From NCBI GenBank assembly GCA_049325415.1, contig JBMOLL010000050.1:15298-79297 (forward strand): 64,000 nt of DNA, read 5' to 3'. This document shows positions 1 to 7,652 of the stretch, in pieces; the first letter of the stretch is position 1; the number at the start of each line of letters is the position of its first letter. The stretch is from JBMOLL01 sp049325415 (GTDB lineage: Bacteria; Bacteroidota; Bacteroidia; Bacteroidales; GCA-2748055). The position numbers were made by a program, and so were the translations under genes. The notes under the pieces were generated by a model. That model was not told the DNA's origin. It saw only the letters and a program-made list of their open reading frames with translations, and did no database searches.

Positions 1-10
1 ACAAAATTAT

Positions 11-29
11 CCCGGAAAACCCTCGGGAT
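11..29 (-). terminator. weak hairpin after the SRPBCC lipoprotein gene
   Basis: ATCCCG and CGGGAT form a 6-bp stem with a 9-nt loop. Read on the minus strand it is followed by a short T-rich stretch (AATTTTG). It lies about 30 bases past the stop of the neighbouring minus-strand gene, so it could end that transcript. The stem is short; the call is tentative. Bases 1-58 hold nothing else I can support. Confidence 0.3.
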
Positions 30-58
30 CGCTGACCCTGGCCTGCGGCTCCTGTATT

Positions 59-586
59 TCAGTTTACTGACAGGTGTTTCTCCGTGGCATAGGGAATGAA
101 ACGTTCTTCCACGAAATGGTTCCACACCTGTTCAACCATCTCCGGAATTCCTTCTCCGATCTCCCCCGAGCCGTGAACCTCAAGCACCAGCTTCGTTGTA
201 TCCGGGGCTGCCTCACTGAAGGTCATGGTACATACCAGGTTCAGGGCCTTGCCTGCCAGTCCGAGAGGACCATCGAGCCGCAGGAGCCTGCCCCTGTCTG
301 CAGCAATGACCGTGGCATGCAGAACGCCATTACCGGTGGAATCGAAGTATTCATAGAATCCTCCACCCGGCCGGGCTTCGATAAACAAACGAAAAGGCTT
401 TTCAGAAAATGAATGATCCCACCAGCCACTGATGTCGCCGGTGAAATGGTCGTAGACGAAAGTGGGAGATCCCGGAACCCTGTATTCGTTAGTAAAAATG
501 AACTGCCTGTAAGCATTGTCATTTCCTGTCCGATTACATGAGAACAGCACCAGCGCGGAAAGGAGGGTGAGTATTCCTTTTTTCAT
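59..586 (-). CDS. SRPBCC (START-like) domain lipoprotein
   Basis: A 175-residue protein with a lipoprotein signal (MKKGILTLLSALVLFSC; the Cys at about 17 would be lipidated). The mature part starts with a short linker and then runs YRVPGSPTFVYDHFTGDISG and WWDHSF, followed by alternating strands and a C-terminal amphipathic helix (VEQVWNHFVEERF). This is the pattern of SRPBCC/AHSA1-like ligand-binding folds, in which residues such as the WW pair sit near the pocket mouth. The ligand is unknown. Membrane anchoring of an SRPBCC domain is somewhat unusual, since most AHSA1 proteins are cytoplasmic. It is divergent from the sigma factor gene next door and shares no operon with it. Confidence 0.7.
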   Translation of the reverse strand: MKKGILTLLSALVLFSCNRTGNDNAYRQFIFTNEYRVPGSPTFVYDHFTGDISGWWDHSFSEKPFRLFIEARPGGGFYEYFDSTGNGVLHATVIAADRGRLLRLDGPLGLAGKALNLVCTMTFSEAAPDTTKLVLEVHGSGEIGEGIPEMVEQVWNHFVEERFIPYATEKHLSVN

Positions 587-661
587 AATGCTTTTACAAT
601 TAACAACGGTTGAGGGTTTAAAGTTAAATCATTCTCATCTTTTCTCTATCTTAGCTCCCGT

Positions 662-1222
662 ATGAAGATACGCGAAGCAGAATACAGCCTGCCGGATGAG
701 AAGCAGCTTTTTGAACAGGCCTTCCGGAAATACTTTCCCGGACTGCTTGGCTTTGCACTGAAGTATCTTCCCGATCGCGACGATGCCCGGGAGGTGGTCC
801 ACCAGGTCTTTATCAACCTCTGGGAACGCCGTTCGGAGATTGATTTCAGCGAACCGCTGAAGTCCTACCTGTTTACCTCGGTTTACAACCGGAGTCTGAA
901 TGTGATCCGCGACCGCAAAAAGCTGAGCCGTGAAGACAGGATCCCCGACCGGGCGGATGAGTCGGAGCTTAGCAGCCGGATCGAAACTACAGAGCTTGAA
1001 CAGCGGATCGGTGAATCCATTGCTGCACTTCCGGAAAAATGCAGGGAAGTTTTTGAGTTGAGCCGTTTCGGGGGATTAAAATACAGCGAGATCGCAGCAC
1101 AGCTTGGAATTTCGGTGAAAACCGTTGAAAATCACATGAATAAGGCGCTAAAAATCCTGAGGGAAAGACTGATCGATTACCTGACCATCGTTGTCTGGTT
1201 ACTCTGGAAGAGTATGAATTAA
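662..1222 (+). CDS. ECF RNA polymerase sigma-70 factor, FecI-like
   Basis: A 186-residue ECF sigma factor. Region 2 is visible at about residues 20-85 (FRKYFPGLLGFALKYLPDRD then VFINLWERR), and region 4 with its helix-turn-helix at about 125-175 (LPEKCREVFELS, YSEIAAQLGISVKTVENHM). This is the Bacteroidetes-expanded ECF family that pairs with FecR anti-sigma factors. The next genes are exactly that anti-sigma factor and a TonB receptor with an STN signalling domain. It probably directs transcription of the receptor operon when released. A TATCTTAG sequence at 647-654 resembles the phylum's -7 element and would leave a very short leader. Confidence 0.92.
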   Translation: MKIREAEYSLPDEKQLFEQAFRKYFPGLLGFALKYLPDRDDAREVVHQVFINLWERRSEIDFSEPLKSYLFTSVYNRSLNVIRDRKKLSREDRIPDRADESELSSRIETTELEQRIGESIAALPEKCREVFELSRFGGLKYSEIAAQLGISVKTVENHMNKALKILRERLIDYLTIVVWLLWKSMN

Positions 1223-1271
1223 AAAAGCGGCCCCGCAAATAGGGGTAAAGTATATTTCTGGTGTGTAAGAA

Positions 1272-2282
1272 ATGAATATGAAAACAGGAGAAGGATACGA
1301 AGCATTCACCGACCGGTTGGTCAGATGGCTGGCCGGGGAACTTCAGGAAACGGAGGCCCGTTCCCTTGAGGAAGAGCTGCGTTCCGACCCTGAGAAGGAG
1401 AAACTGTACCGCGAGTACCTGAAAGTCTGGGAAAGTATTGGCAGTGCAGAAGAGGTAAGGGGTATGGATCTCGATGCCGAGTGGAAGCTGTTTGAGGGTA
1501 AATGGGAAGGAAGCCGTGAAACAGTTCAACCCGGGAAAGTGCTTGAACTGAGGAGAAGTCTTCTGCGGATCGCCGCCGTCCTGCTTACCGGTGTTCTTCT
1601 GTTTAGCGGCTGGTATGCTTACCGGCAGCTTTCCGAGACCATACGTTATTCGGCGCTGGACGAACCGCTGACCGTCACACTAGCCGATGGAAGCCGCGTA
1701 AGCCTGAACAGGGGAAGTGAGCTGCGCTCATTCCGCAAAACAGGAGAAAAATACAGGAAAACCATACTTAAGGGTGAGGCATTCTTTGAGGTGGCAAGGG
1801 ATACGCTTCATCCCTTTGTCATTGAGGCAGAGGGTACCCTGGTGGAAGTGCTCGGAACTTCCTTCAATATCAATGCCTATCACGGTTCGGGAGAGGTGGT
1901 GGTTACGGTTCATTCCGGACTGGTAGCCTTTTCTCCGGCCCGCGACAGTAAGCGGCAGCTGGTACTTAAAGCCGGCAACAGCGGAAAGTGGGATGCCGGT
2001 GAACTGACGCTCGTGAAGGAAGCCGATCCGAACACTACTGCCTGGTTAACCAGGAAACTGGTATTTGATCATACCCCCTTCGCCGAAGTGATCCGTACGA
2101 TCAATCATGTGTACGGGACTTCAATTAGCATTGCGAACCCGGCGCTGGCCGACTGTCCGATCACTGTCACCTTCGACGATCAGGTACTGTCATCGGTTAT
2201 CGCTGTCCTGGAAAGTACGCTCTCGGTGCGTTTTAACCGCGACGGTGAACGGATCATCGTGAGCGGGGAGGGATGTGAATAG
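1272..2282 (+). CDS. FecR-family anti-sigma factor
   Basis: A 336-residue inner-membrane anti-sigma regulator. The N-terminal cytoplasmic region (about 1-95, rich in Glu/Arg) should bind the sigma factor encoded 50 bases upstream. One transmembrane helix lies at about 100-118 (IAAVLLTGVLLFSGWYAY). The periplasmic FecR domain follows (LADGSRVSLNRGSELR, GEAFFEVARD, FVIEAEGTLVEVLGTSFNI). A C-terminal DUF4974-type STN-contacting domain is seen at about 255-330 (FDHTPFAEVIRTINHVYG, ALADCPITVTFDDQ). Known family logic: substrate binding by the outer-membrane receptor is relayed through this protein to free the sigma factor. Confidence 0.93.
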   Translation: MNMKTGEGYEAFTDRLVRWLAGELQETEARSLEEELRSDPEKEKLYREYLKVWESIGSAEEVRGMDLDAEWKLFEGKWEGSRETVQPGKVLELRRSLLRIAAVLLTGVLLFSGWYAYRQLSETIRYSALDEPLTVTLADGSRVSLNRGSELRSFRKTGEKYRKTILKGEAFFEVARDTLHPFVIEAEGTLVEVLGTSFNINAYHGSGEVVVTVHSGLVAFSPARDSKRQLVLKAGNSGKWDAGELTLVKEADPNTTAWLTRKLVFDHTPFAEVIRTINHVYGTSISIANPALADCPITVTFDDQVLSSVIAVLESTLSVRFNRDGERIIVSGEGCE

Positions 2283-2306
2283 CCTTTCTGAAAAGGGAAC
2301 TCACCG

Positions 2307-4973
2307 ATGAAAAGCCTGCTGAAATATCTGAGTTTACTGGTGGTCCTTCTTCCGCTTGCCGGTCCTCTGAAGGGACAGGAAGTCAGGCCTGAAGGAACCG
2401 TTTCCCTGGATCTCAACGGAGTTCCCCTGCGGGAGGTGCTGGATGAGATTGCTTCCCAGACGGCTTATACCTTCTCTTACAGTAACCGCCAGGTCGACGA
2501 CCGTCAGCCCGTGAGTATCCATGTTGTTCGCCGGCCGCTTGCCGTGGTTCTCGACAGCCTTCTGCTTCCCCGGCAGATCAGTTACAGGCTGGTGGAGAAA
2601 CAGATCGTGCTGCGAAAGACGCGAAAAGGCGACCCGGAGGCTGCGGTGGGGAAGGAAGAGGATAAACCCGGAAAGACCTTCACTTTCAGCGGTTATGTGA
2701 AGGACCGGTTGAGCAGCGAGATCCTTATCGGGGCCACCGTATGGGTGCCAGGCACAAATTCAGGAACCATAACTAACAGTTACGGTTTTTTTTCCGTCAC
2801 TTTTGAAACCTCCCCCGATACCCTGATCTGCTCATTCATCGGGTACAGGAAAGAGGTTCTTGTTCGACCGGAATCGGGGAAAGGGAATCTGGATTTTCTT
2901 CTGGATAAGGAGCCGGAATTGTTGAGCGAAGTGAAAATCGTTACACCGGATCCGAAATTCATCCTGGAATCTGCCCAGGGTTCGGCCGACAGGGTTCGGG
3001 CAAGCTCGGTGCGACGAATGCCGGCAGTGATGGGGGAGAAGGATGTGATCAAGTCTCTGGCACTGATCCCGGGGATCAAATTCTTCGGCGACGGCTCTAC
3101 GATCTTCTATGTGAGAGGCGGGAACCGCGATCAGAACCTGGTTACCATCGATGAGGCACCGGTTTATAATCCGACTCATATGCTGGGTTTCTTTTCCACC
3201 ATCGTTCCCGAAGCCATCAAGGATATCCAGGTGTATAAGGGTGATTTCCCTGCCAGTTACGGTGGAAGGCTATCCTCGCTCATCGACATCCGCACGCGCG
3301 ACGGGAACATGAACCGTTTCGGCATGGAGGCAAGCACCGGACTGCTCGCCTCGACACTGACGGTCGAAGGACCATTGTGGAAGGAACATATCTCGTATTT
3401 TATTTCCGGGAGGAGGTCATATATCCTGAAGCCCATACAGAAGTTCAATGAAAACATCCGGGACCTCTATTTCTCCGACCTGCATTTCAAGGTGAATTAT
3501 GACATCAATCGCCGGAACAGGGTCTTTTTTTCGGTTTACAGCGGGAAGGATAATTTCATCCAGCAGAATACCTCCCTTCATTCTTCCGGGATCAACTGGC
3601 AGAATGCCACCTCGACCATCCGCTGGAACCACCTTTTTTCCGACCGTCTGTTTGCCAATTTCACCCTTTATGCCGGCCGCTACGACTACTACCTGAATAC
3701 CTGGCTGGAAAGGCGGAACTACTGGAATTCCCACATTGACAATGTCAGTCTCAAAGCCGACTTTACCTGGTACCGGAAACCGGGTTCCACACTTCGTTAC
3801 GGGATCAGGGTGGCCGAGCATTTTTTCAATCCCGGCAATTATTACGAGGGAGGGCAGCTTTATGATCTCCCCTTTGAAATTTCACCCAGGCAGACCCATG
3901 AGACTGCGCTTTATATCAGCGATCAGATCGTAAAGTCTGACAGGTTTTCACTGTCGGGGGGCCTGAGGCTAAATATCTGGCAGAACCTGGGAAGTGCCGT
4001 TGAGTACCGCTTCAACGAGCAGTATGTCCCCGTGGATTCGGTGCATTATGGCGCCGGAGTGATCTACCATAGCTATGCGACCCTGGATCCGCGGCTCAGT
4101 ATGGCCTTCAGGCTGAGCCAGAACGGCATCCTGAAGCTCGGCTATTCGGTTAACAGTCAGTTCGAGCACCTGCTCACCAACTCGGTAAGCCCCTTTACTT
4201 CCCTGGAAGTATGGCTGCCCAGTGGACCGAATGTTGAACCTCAGCGGGCCGGGCAGTTATCGGCGGCTTACACCCTGAATGACCGGGAGGATCGCTGGTC
4301 GCTGGAGACGGAATTATATTACAAAAAGATGACTCATCTCATTGATTATGTTGATCATGCCGAGATGCTTCTGAATCCCGCCGTGGAAGGAGAGCTCCGA
4401 TTCGGGAGTGGAAAGGCCTGGGGACTTGAGATTCTGCTCAGCCGGAAGAGCGGGAAAGTGCACGGATGGCTTTCGTACACTTACTCCAGGGCGATCTATA
4501 CGGTTCCCGGGATCAACGAGGGTCATCCCTATCCGGCCTATTCCGACCGGCCGCACGATCTGGCGGTCTTCATGACCTGGGATTTTGCGGAGCGTCTATC
4601 CCTGAATTCCAGCTTTATTTACATGACCGGTGCGCCGTTCACCTCTCCCTCGGGCTTTTATTATTATCAGAACCATGAGGTTCCGCTGTACCTTGAAAGG
4701 AACAACGACCGGCTGCCCGATTATCACCGGCTCGACCTGGCCCTGAACTGGCGGCTAAACAGAAAGGAACAACGTTTTACCCACGAACTGGTGTTCTCGG
4801 TCTATAATCTTTACGGGAGGAAAAATCCCGTGCTGATCCATTTCAACAAAACGGAGGATGAGAGCGGGAAGCTTCTTATCCCCTGGAATTATTACGAAAG
4901 CCCTGAACTGGTGGCTTCACAGTATTATATTTTCGGAACGATCCCATCCGTGAGTTATCATTTTTCCTTCTGA
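2307..4973 (+). CDS. TonB-dependent outer-membrane receptor with STN signalling domain
   Basis: An 888-residue receptor. In order: a signal peptide (1-23); an STN domain (about 30-85, SLDLNGVPLREVLDEI), which contacts FecR; a carboxypeptidase-regulatory-like beta sandwich (about 125-215, SGYVKDRLSSEILIGATVWV); a plug (about 225-335, MGEKDVIKSLALIPGI, FYVRGGNRDQNLVTIDEAPV); and a beta barrel to the terminal aromatic residue (SYHFSF), as outer-membrane proteins require. It is trans-acting on the sigma/anti-sigma pair just upstream. No SusD-like partner follows; instead there is a DUF4249 lipoprotein, so the cargo is probably not a typical Sus glycan. The ligand cannot be read from the sequence. 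Confidence 0.95.
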   Translation: MKSLLKYLSLLVVLLPLAGPLKGQEVRPEGTVSLDLNGVPLREVLDEIASQTAYTFSYSNRQVDDRQPVSIHVVRRPLAVVLDSLLLPRQISYRLVEKQIVLRKTRKGDPEAAVGKEEDKPGKTFTFSGYVKDRLSSEILIGATVWVPGTNSGTITNSYGFFSVTFETSPDTLICSFIGYRKEVLVRPESGKGNLDFLLDKEPELLSEVKIVTPDPKFILESAQGSADRVRASSVRRMPAVMGEKDVIKSLALIPGIKFFGDGSTIFYVRGGNRDQNLVTIDEAPVYNPTHMLGFFSTIVPEAIKDIQVYKGDFPASYGGRLSSLIDIRTRDGNMNRFGMEASTGLLASTLTVEGPLWKEHISYFISGRRSYILKPIQKFNENIRDLYFSDLHFKVNYDINRRNRVFFSVYSGKDNFIQQNTSLHSSGINWQNATSTIRWNHLFSDRLFANFTLYAGRYDYYLNTWLERRNYWNSHIDNVSLKADFTWYRKPGSTLRYGIRVAEHFFNPGNYYEGGQLYDLPFEISPRQTHETALYISDQIVKSDRFSLSGGLRLNIWQNLGSAVEYRFNEQYVPVDSVHYGAGVIYHSYATLDPRLSMAFRLSQNGILKLGYSVNSQFEHLLTNSVSPFTSLEVWLPSGPNVEPQRAGQLSAAYTLNDREDRWSLETELYYKKMTHLIDYVDHAEMLLNPAVEGELRFGSGKAWGLEILLSRKSGKVHGWLSYTYSRAIYTVPGINEGHPYPAYSDRPHDLAVFMTWDFAERLSLNSSFIYMTGAPFTSPSGFYYYQNHEVPLYLERNNDRLPDYHRLDLALNWRLNRKEQRFTHELVFSVYNLYGRKNPVLIHFNKTEDESGKLLIPWNYYESPELVASQYYIFGTIPSVSYHFSF

Positions 4974-4975
4974 GC

Positions 4976-5833
4976 ATGAAAAGTCCAGGCATACATACAG
5001 AAACCACTCCCCTTGCACTTCTCCCCCGGATCGTGCTGGCGTGCATGATTGTTTTATTCCTGTCATCGTGTGAGGAGAAAACCAGCTGGGACCTGGAAAC
5101 ACAGGAACGCCTGATGCTGGTTGTGGAAGGATCGATCACCAATCAGAAAAAAGCGCACGAGGTGAAACTGAGTACACCGGCCTGGGAAATAAACGGGGAG
5201 GTCAGCCCGGTAAGCGGGGCGATCGTCAGTATCAGCGACGGAGAAGAGGTCTTCCTGCTGAGCGAGCAGCCTGCCGGATCGGGGCTGTACTACACAGAAC
5301 CGGATGTACAGGGGGTATACGGGCGGGATTATACCCTGCAGATCGTTGTGGAGGATTACACTTTTACCGCTGTGTCCCGGATGGATGCCGTAACACCTTT
5401 TCAGACCATCTACCCGTACAAGGTAAGCAGTGATCCGGACCTCTACCAGTTATATATCGCGGAGAGCAGCACGCCGGCTATTGTGAAGCTGAGCCTTGAC
5501 TGGTCGTCAGTTCCCGGATATGAAACCCTGGACGCAAGGGATAATCATGCCATTATCTATCACTATTCCCTTTCCTCCATTGATGTAAATGAAATGTTCG
5601 CGGCAAAAACCGGCCAGGTGCGCTTTCCGCCGGGAACCCAGATTGAGGCGGAAAAGATCTCAGTTTCACCCGATTATGAAGAGTTCCTTCGCGGTATGCT
5701 GTCGGAAACCACCTGGAACGGCGGTGTCTTTGATGTGAAGGCCGGAAACCCGAAAAGTAACCTGTCGGCCGGGGCAACCGGTTATTTCAATGCTTCGACC
5801 GTGATTACCGTATCCGAAGTGTTTTATCCCTGA
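4976..5833 (+). CDS. DUF4249 lipoprotein, receptor partner
   Basis: A 285-residue lipoprotein that begins two bases after the receptor stop codon, so it is almost certainly co-translated with it. The signal ends in a lipobox (VLFLSSC, Cys at about 32). The body is beta-rich (LMLVVEGSITNQKKAHEVKL, VSGAIVSISDGEEVFLL, YGRDYTLQIVVEDYTFTAVS), the pattern of DUF4249, a family that regularly sits behind STN-type TonB receptors in Bacteroidota. It is likely an outer-membrane surface lipoprotein that helps capture the receptor's ligand. Its start is about 30 residues before the lipid Cys, longer than usual for a signal; no better ATG is seen. Confidence 0.85.
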   Translation: MKSPGIHTETTPLALLPRIVLACMIVLFLSSCEEKTSWDLETQERLMLVVEGSITNQKKAHEVKLSTPAWEINGEVSPVSGAIVSISDGEEVFLLSEQPAGSGLYYTEPDVQGVYGRDYTLQIVVEDYTFTAVSRMDAVTPFQTIYPYKVSSDPDLYQLYIAESSTPAIVKLSLDWSSVPGYETLDARDNHAIIYHYSLSSIDVNEMFAAKTGQVRFPPGTQIEAEKISVSPDYEEFLRGMLSETTWNGGVFDVKAGNPKSNLSAGATGYFNASTVITVSEVFYP

Positions 5834-5852
5834 CAGTACTTTCCAGGGGATC

Positions 5853-6845
5853 TCAGTTGAAATAGGGAAGGAATTTTTCTTGTTTCATTTCCTGCAGGAC
5901 CGGCGGACGAGGGTTCAGGCTTTCGCCGTTCAGCACTTTTTCGTACAGCTTTTCAAAAGCAGTGGTCATCTTTTCTACGGAGAAATTCTCACAGACATAG
6001 TCGTGGCACCATTGCCGGTTAAAGCCTCCTGCTTCGCGGGCAGCGACAACCAGTTCGGCCTGGCTGGCAGAGAGAAAACCGGTTTCAGGGGTGATAATTT
6101 CAGGAAGGGCACCATAGGGAGTGCCGATAACGGGGCAGCCGAAGTAAAGGCTTTCAATCACAGCCAGTCCGAAGGGTTCGTGCCAGCGTACCGGGAACAG
6201 GAGCGCACTGGAGCCGTTGAGAAGCCGGTTTTTCCTTTCACCGCCCACCATGCCGTGAAAAACAATCCGGGGGTCGGGCGTGAAACGCAGTCCCATCTTC
6301 AGATTCAACCTGTAACCCCCCAGTACATGCAAGAGCTGATGGCTTTGCCGGGCGATGTCCATGGCACCCTTCAGGTTCTTTACCCGCCAGGCGGCTTTCC
6401 CCAGAAAATGGAGGTAAGATCTTTTTCGGCTCAGATCGGGATCTCCCAGCTCATCTCTCCCCAGCCCATTATACACAAAGCATTCACTCCCGTGGCGACG
6501 TGCATGGTCGCGGGAAACAAAGACGGTATTGAGGGGATATTCCTGCTGCTGACTGCTGTTCCCATGTATGGTGGTGATCAGGGGTTTGGGAAGCTCCTCC
6601 CACACGGGAAAATGACTGTGAACCAGATCTACATTACCGGGGATCTGAGAGGCAAGCGGGACTCCGGCCTGCCAGGGAATAACCCGGGCAAAGGACGATT
6701 GGCTGCCCCGGCCGGTAAGAAAGGTTACTTCATGTCCCCTGGCGTGAAGTTCACGACCCAGGTACCAGACCACTCTTCCTGTTCCGCCGTATTTGTCGAC
6801 TGGAAGTACTCCGTTATAAACCAGGAGGATATGTTGTTTTTCCAT
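5853..6845 (-). CDS. GT4-family glycosyltransferase
   Basis: A 330-residue GT-B fold glycosyltransferase. The N-terminal domain has the nucleotide-independent Rossmann start (ILLVYNGVLPVDKYGGTGR, WYLGRELHARGHEVTFLTG) and HSHFPVWEELPKP. The C-terminal half has the retaining-family E-x7-E signature (EPFGLAVIE at about 250) followed by GCPVIGTPYGALPEII, which binds the sugar nucleotide. The acceptor is unknown. It starts 3 bases after the stop of the upstream RNA methyltransferase gene, so the two are probably co-transcribed, though no shared function is evident. At 330 residues it is slightly short for GT4 but both lobes are complete. Confidence 0.9.
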   Translation of the reverse strand: MEKQHILLVYNGVLPVDKYGGTGRVVWYLGRELHARGHEVTFLTGRGSQSSFARVIPWQAGVPLASQIPGNVDLVHSHFPVWEELPKPLITTIHGNSSQQQEYPLNTVFVSRDHARRHGSECFVYNGLGRDELGDPDLSRKRSYLHFLGKAAWRVKNLKGAMDIARQSHQLLHVLGGYRLNLKMGLRFTPDPRIVFHGMVGGERKNRLLNGSSALLFPVRWHEPFGLAVIESLYFGCPVIGTPYGALPEIITPETGFLSASQAELVVAAREAGGFNRQWCHDYVCENFSVEKMTTAFEKLYEKVLNGESLNPRPPVLQEMKQEKFLPYFN

Positions 6846-6848
6846 GGC

Positions 6849-7556
6849 TTATTCTTCTTTATCGGGAAAATATTTCAGGAGCCGCGAGGTGACCGAATGA
6901 AGCAGATGGATATCGGTTTCCCCGAGCCGGGCCATCCTTTCCATAATCCGGTGGTAGAGCGGGGACCCTTCAGGGATGCCGCTTTCATTCAACATGAGAT
7001 CCACACGGTCTTTCAGTTCTTTCCATCCCTGAACCCCGGCGCCGGCATCTTCCGTTTCAACGGCTCCTGCTTCTATTCCGGATAGTTCATAGGCTGTTAT
7101 CATCACGGCCTGGGAAAGATTCAGCGAGGGAAAGGCAGTGGCCAGTGGTATGGTCATAGCCAGATCGGAGCGCCGGATTAGCTCATTGGGCAGCCCGCTT
7201 TCTTCGGTGCCGAAAAGAATACCTATCCGTTTGAGGGTGTTTCCTTTTGCCCGGATAAGCCCGGGAAGATCCTTTACGGAAATATAGTCGACCTTGGCCG
7301 AACGTTGTTTGGCTGTGGTGCAGATCACAAGATCAAGACCGGCAGTTGCCTCGTCATACCCGGGGAAGACCCTGGCTTCCCTGAGGATCTCGTGGGCGCC
7401 GTGGGCCAGCATCAGTGCCTCGGCGGAGAGGTGATCACAGGGATCGATGAGCCGGAGCTCCCTGAAGCCCATCGTTTTCAAAGCACGGGCACTGGCACCC
7501 ACATTTCCGGGAACGGCGGGTTTAAAAAGGATGAAAACAATCTCAGGCTGGTGCAT
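6849..7556 (-). CDS. SpoU/TrmJ-like RNA methyltransferase
   Basis: A SPOUT-class RNA methyltransferase of about 235 residues. The ATG at 7556 (MHQPEIVFILFKP) gives the expected beta1; a TTG two codons upstream is less likely. Motif 1 is PAVPGNVGASARALKTMGF, motif 2 is ILFGTEESGLPNELI, and motif 3 is IPLATAFPSLNLSQAVMI, which builds the trefoil-knot S-adenosylmethionine site. The longer C-terminal tail (LKDRVDLMLNESGIPEG onward) is as in TrmJ, the 2'-O-methyltransferase of tRNA position 32, so that is the most likely reaction; other 2'-O targets are possible. It is promoted from just upstream, see the hairpin and -7 element at 7568-7601. Confidence 0.87.
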   Translation of the reverse strand: MHQPEIVFILFKPAVPGNVGASARALKTMGFRELRLIDPCDHLSAEALMLAHGAHEILREARVFPGYDEATAGLDLVICTTAKQRSAKVDYISVKDLPGLIRAKGNTLKRIGILFGTEESGLPNELIRRSDLAMTIPLATAFPSLNLSQAVMITAYELSGIEAGAVETEDAGAGVQGWKELKDRVDLMLNESGIPEGSPLYHRIMERMARLGETDIHLLHSVTSRLLKYFPDKEE

Positions 7557-7567
7557 GGGCAAAAATT

Positions 7568-7594
7568 GATCCCGGAATAAACTATTCCGGGATC
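7568..7594 (-). terminator. hairpin terminator of the first DUF3857 gene
   Basis: GATCCCGGAATA and TATTCCGGGATC form a perfect 12-bp stem with a 3-nt loop, followed on the minus strand by AATTTTTG. It lies between the stop of the DUF3857 gene and the ATG of the RNA methyltransferase, which starts only 11 bases further on. The same bases would be the leader of the methyltransferase transcript. Confidence 0.75.
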
Positions 7595-7601
7595 AAAGAT
7601 A
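7594..7601 (-). promoter_or_regulatory. -7 element (TATCTTTG) for the RNA methyltransferase
   Basis: On the minus strand TATCTTTG matches the Bacteroidota sigma-AB consensus TAnnTTTG exactly. No clear TTG is seen at the -33 spacing. Transcription from here would begin inside the hairpin at 7568-7594. Confidence 0.45.
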
Positions 7602-7652
7602 GGGATTCTTCCGGATGAGCCATGAAAGCGTCACCCGGAAGATGTACAGGGG

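Noticed and set aside
2307..5833. A SusC/SusD polysaccharide-uptake locus
   Set aside because: The receptor carries an STN domain and is followed by DUF4249; no SusD-like lipoprotein or glycan enzymes are adjacent.
5880..7085. A 401-codon plus-strand open frame
   Set aside because: It lies antisense to the glycosyltransferase and RNA methyltransferase genes, whose motifs are clear; the antisense translation has no domain, signal or normal composition.
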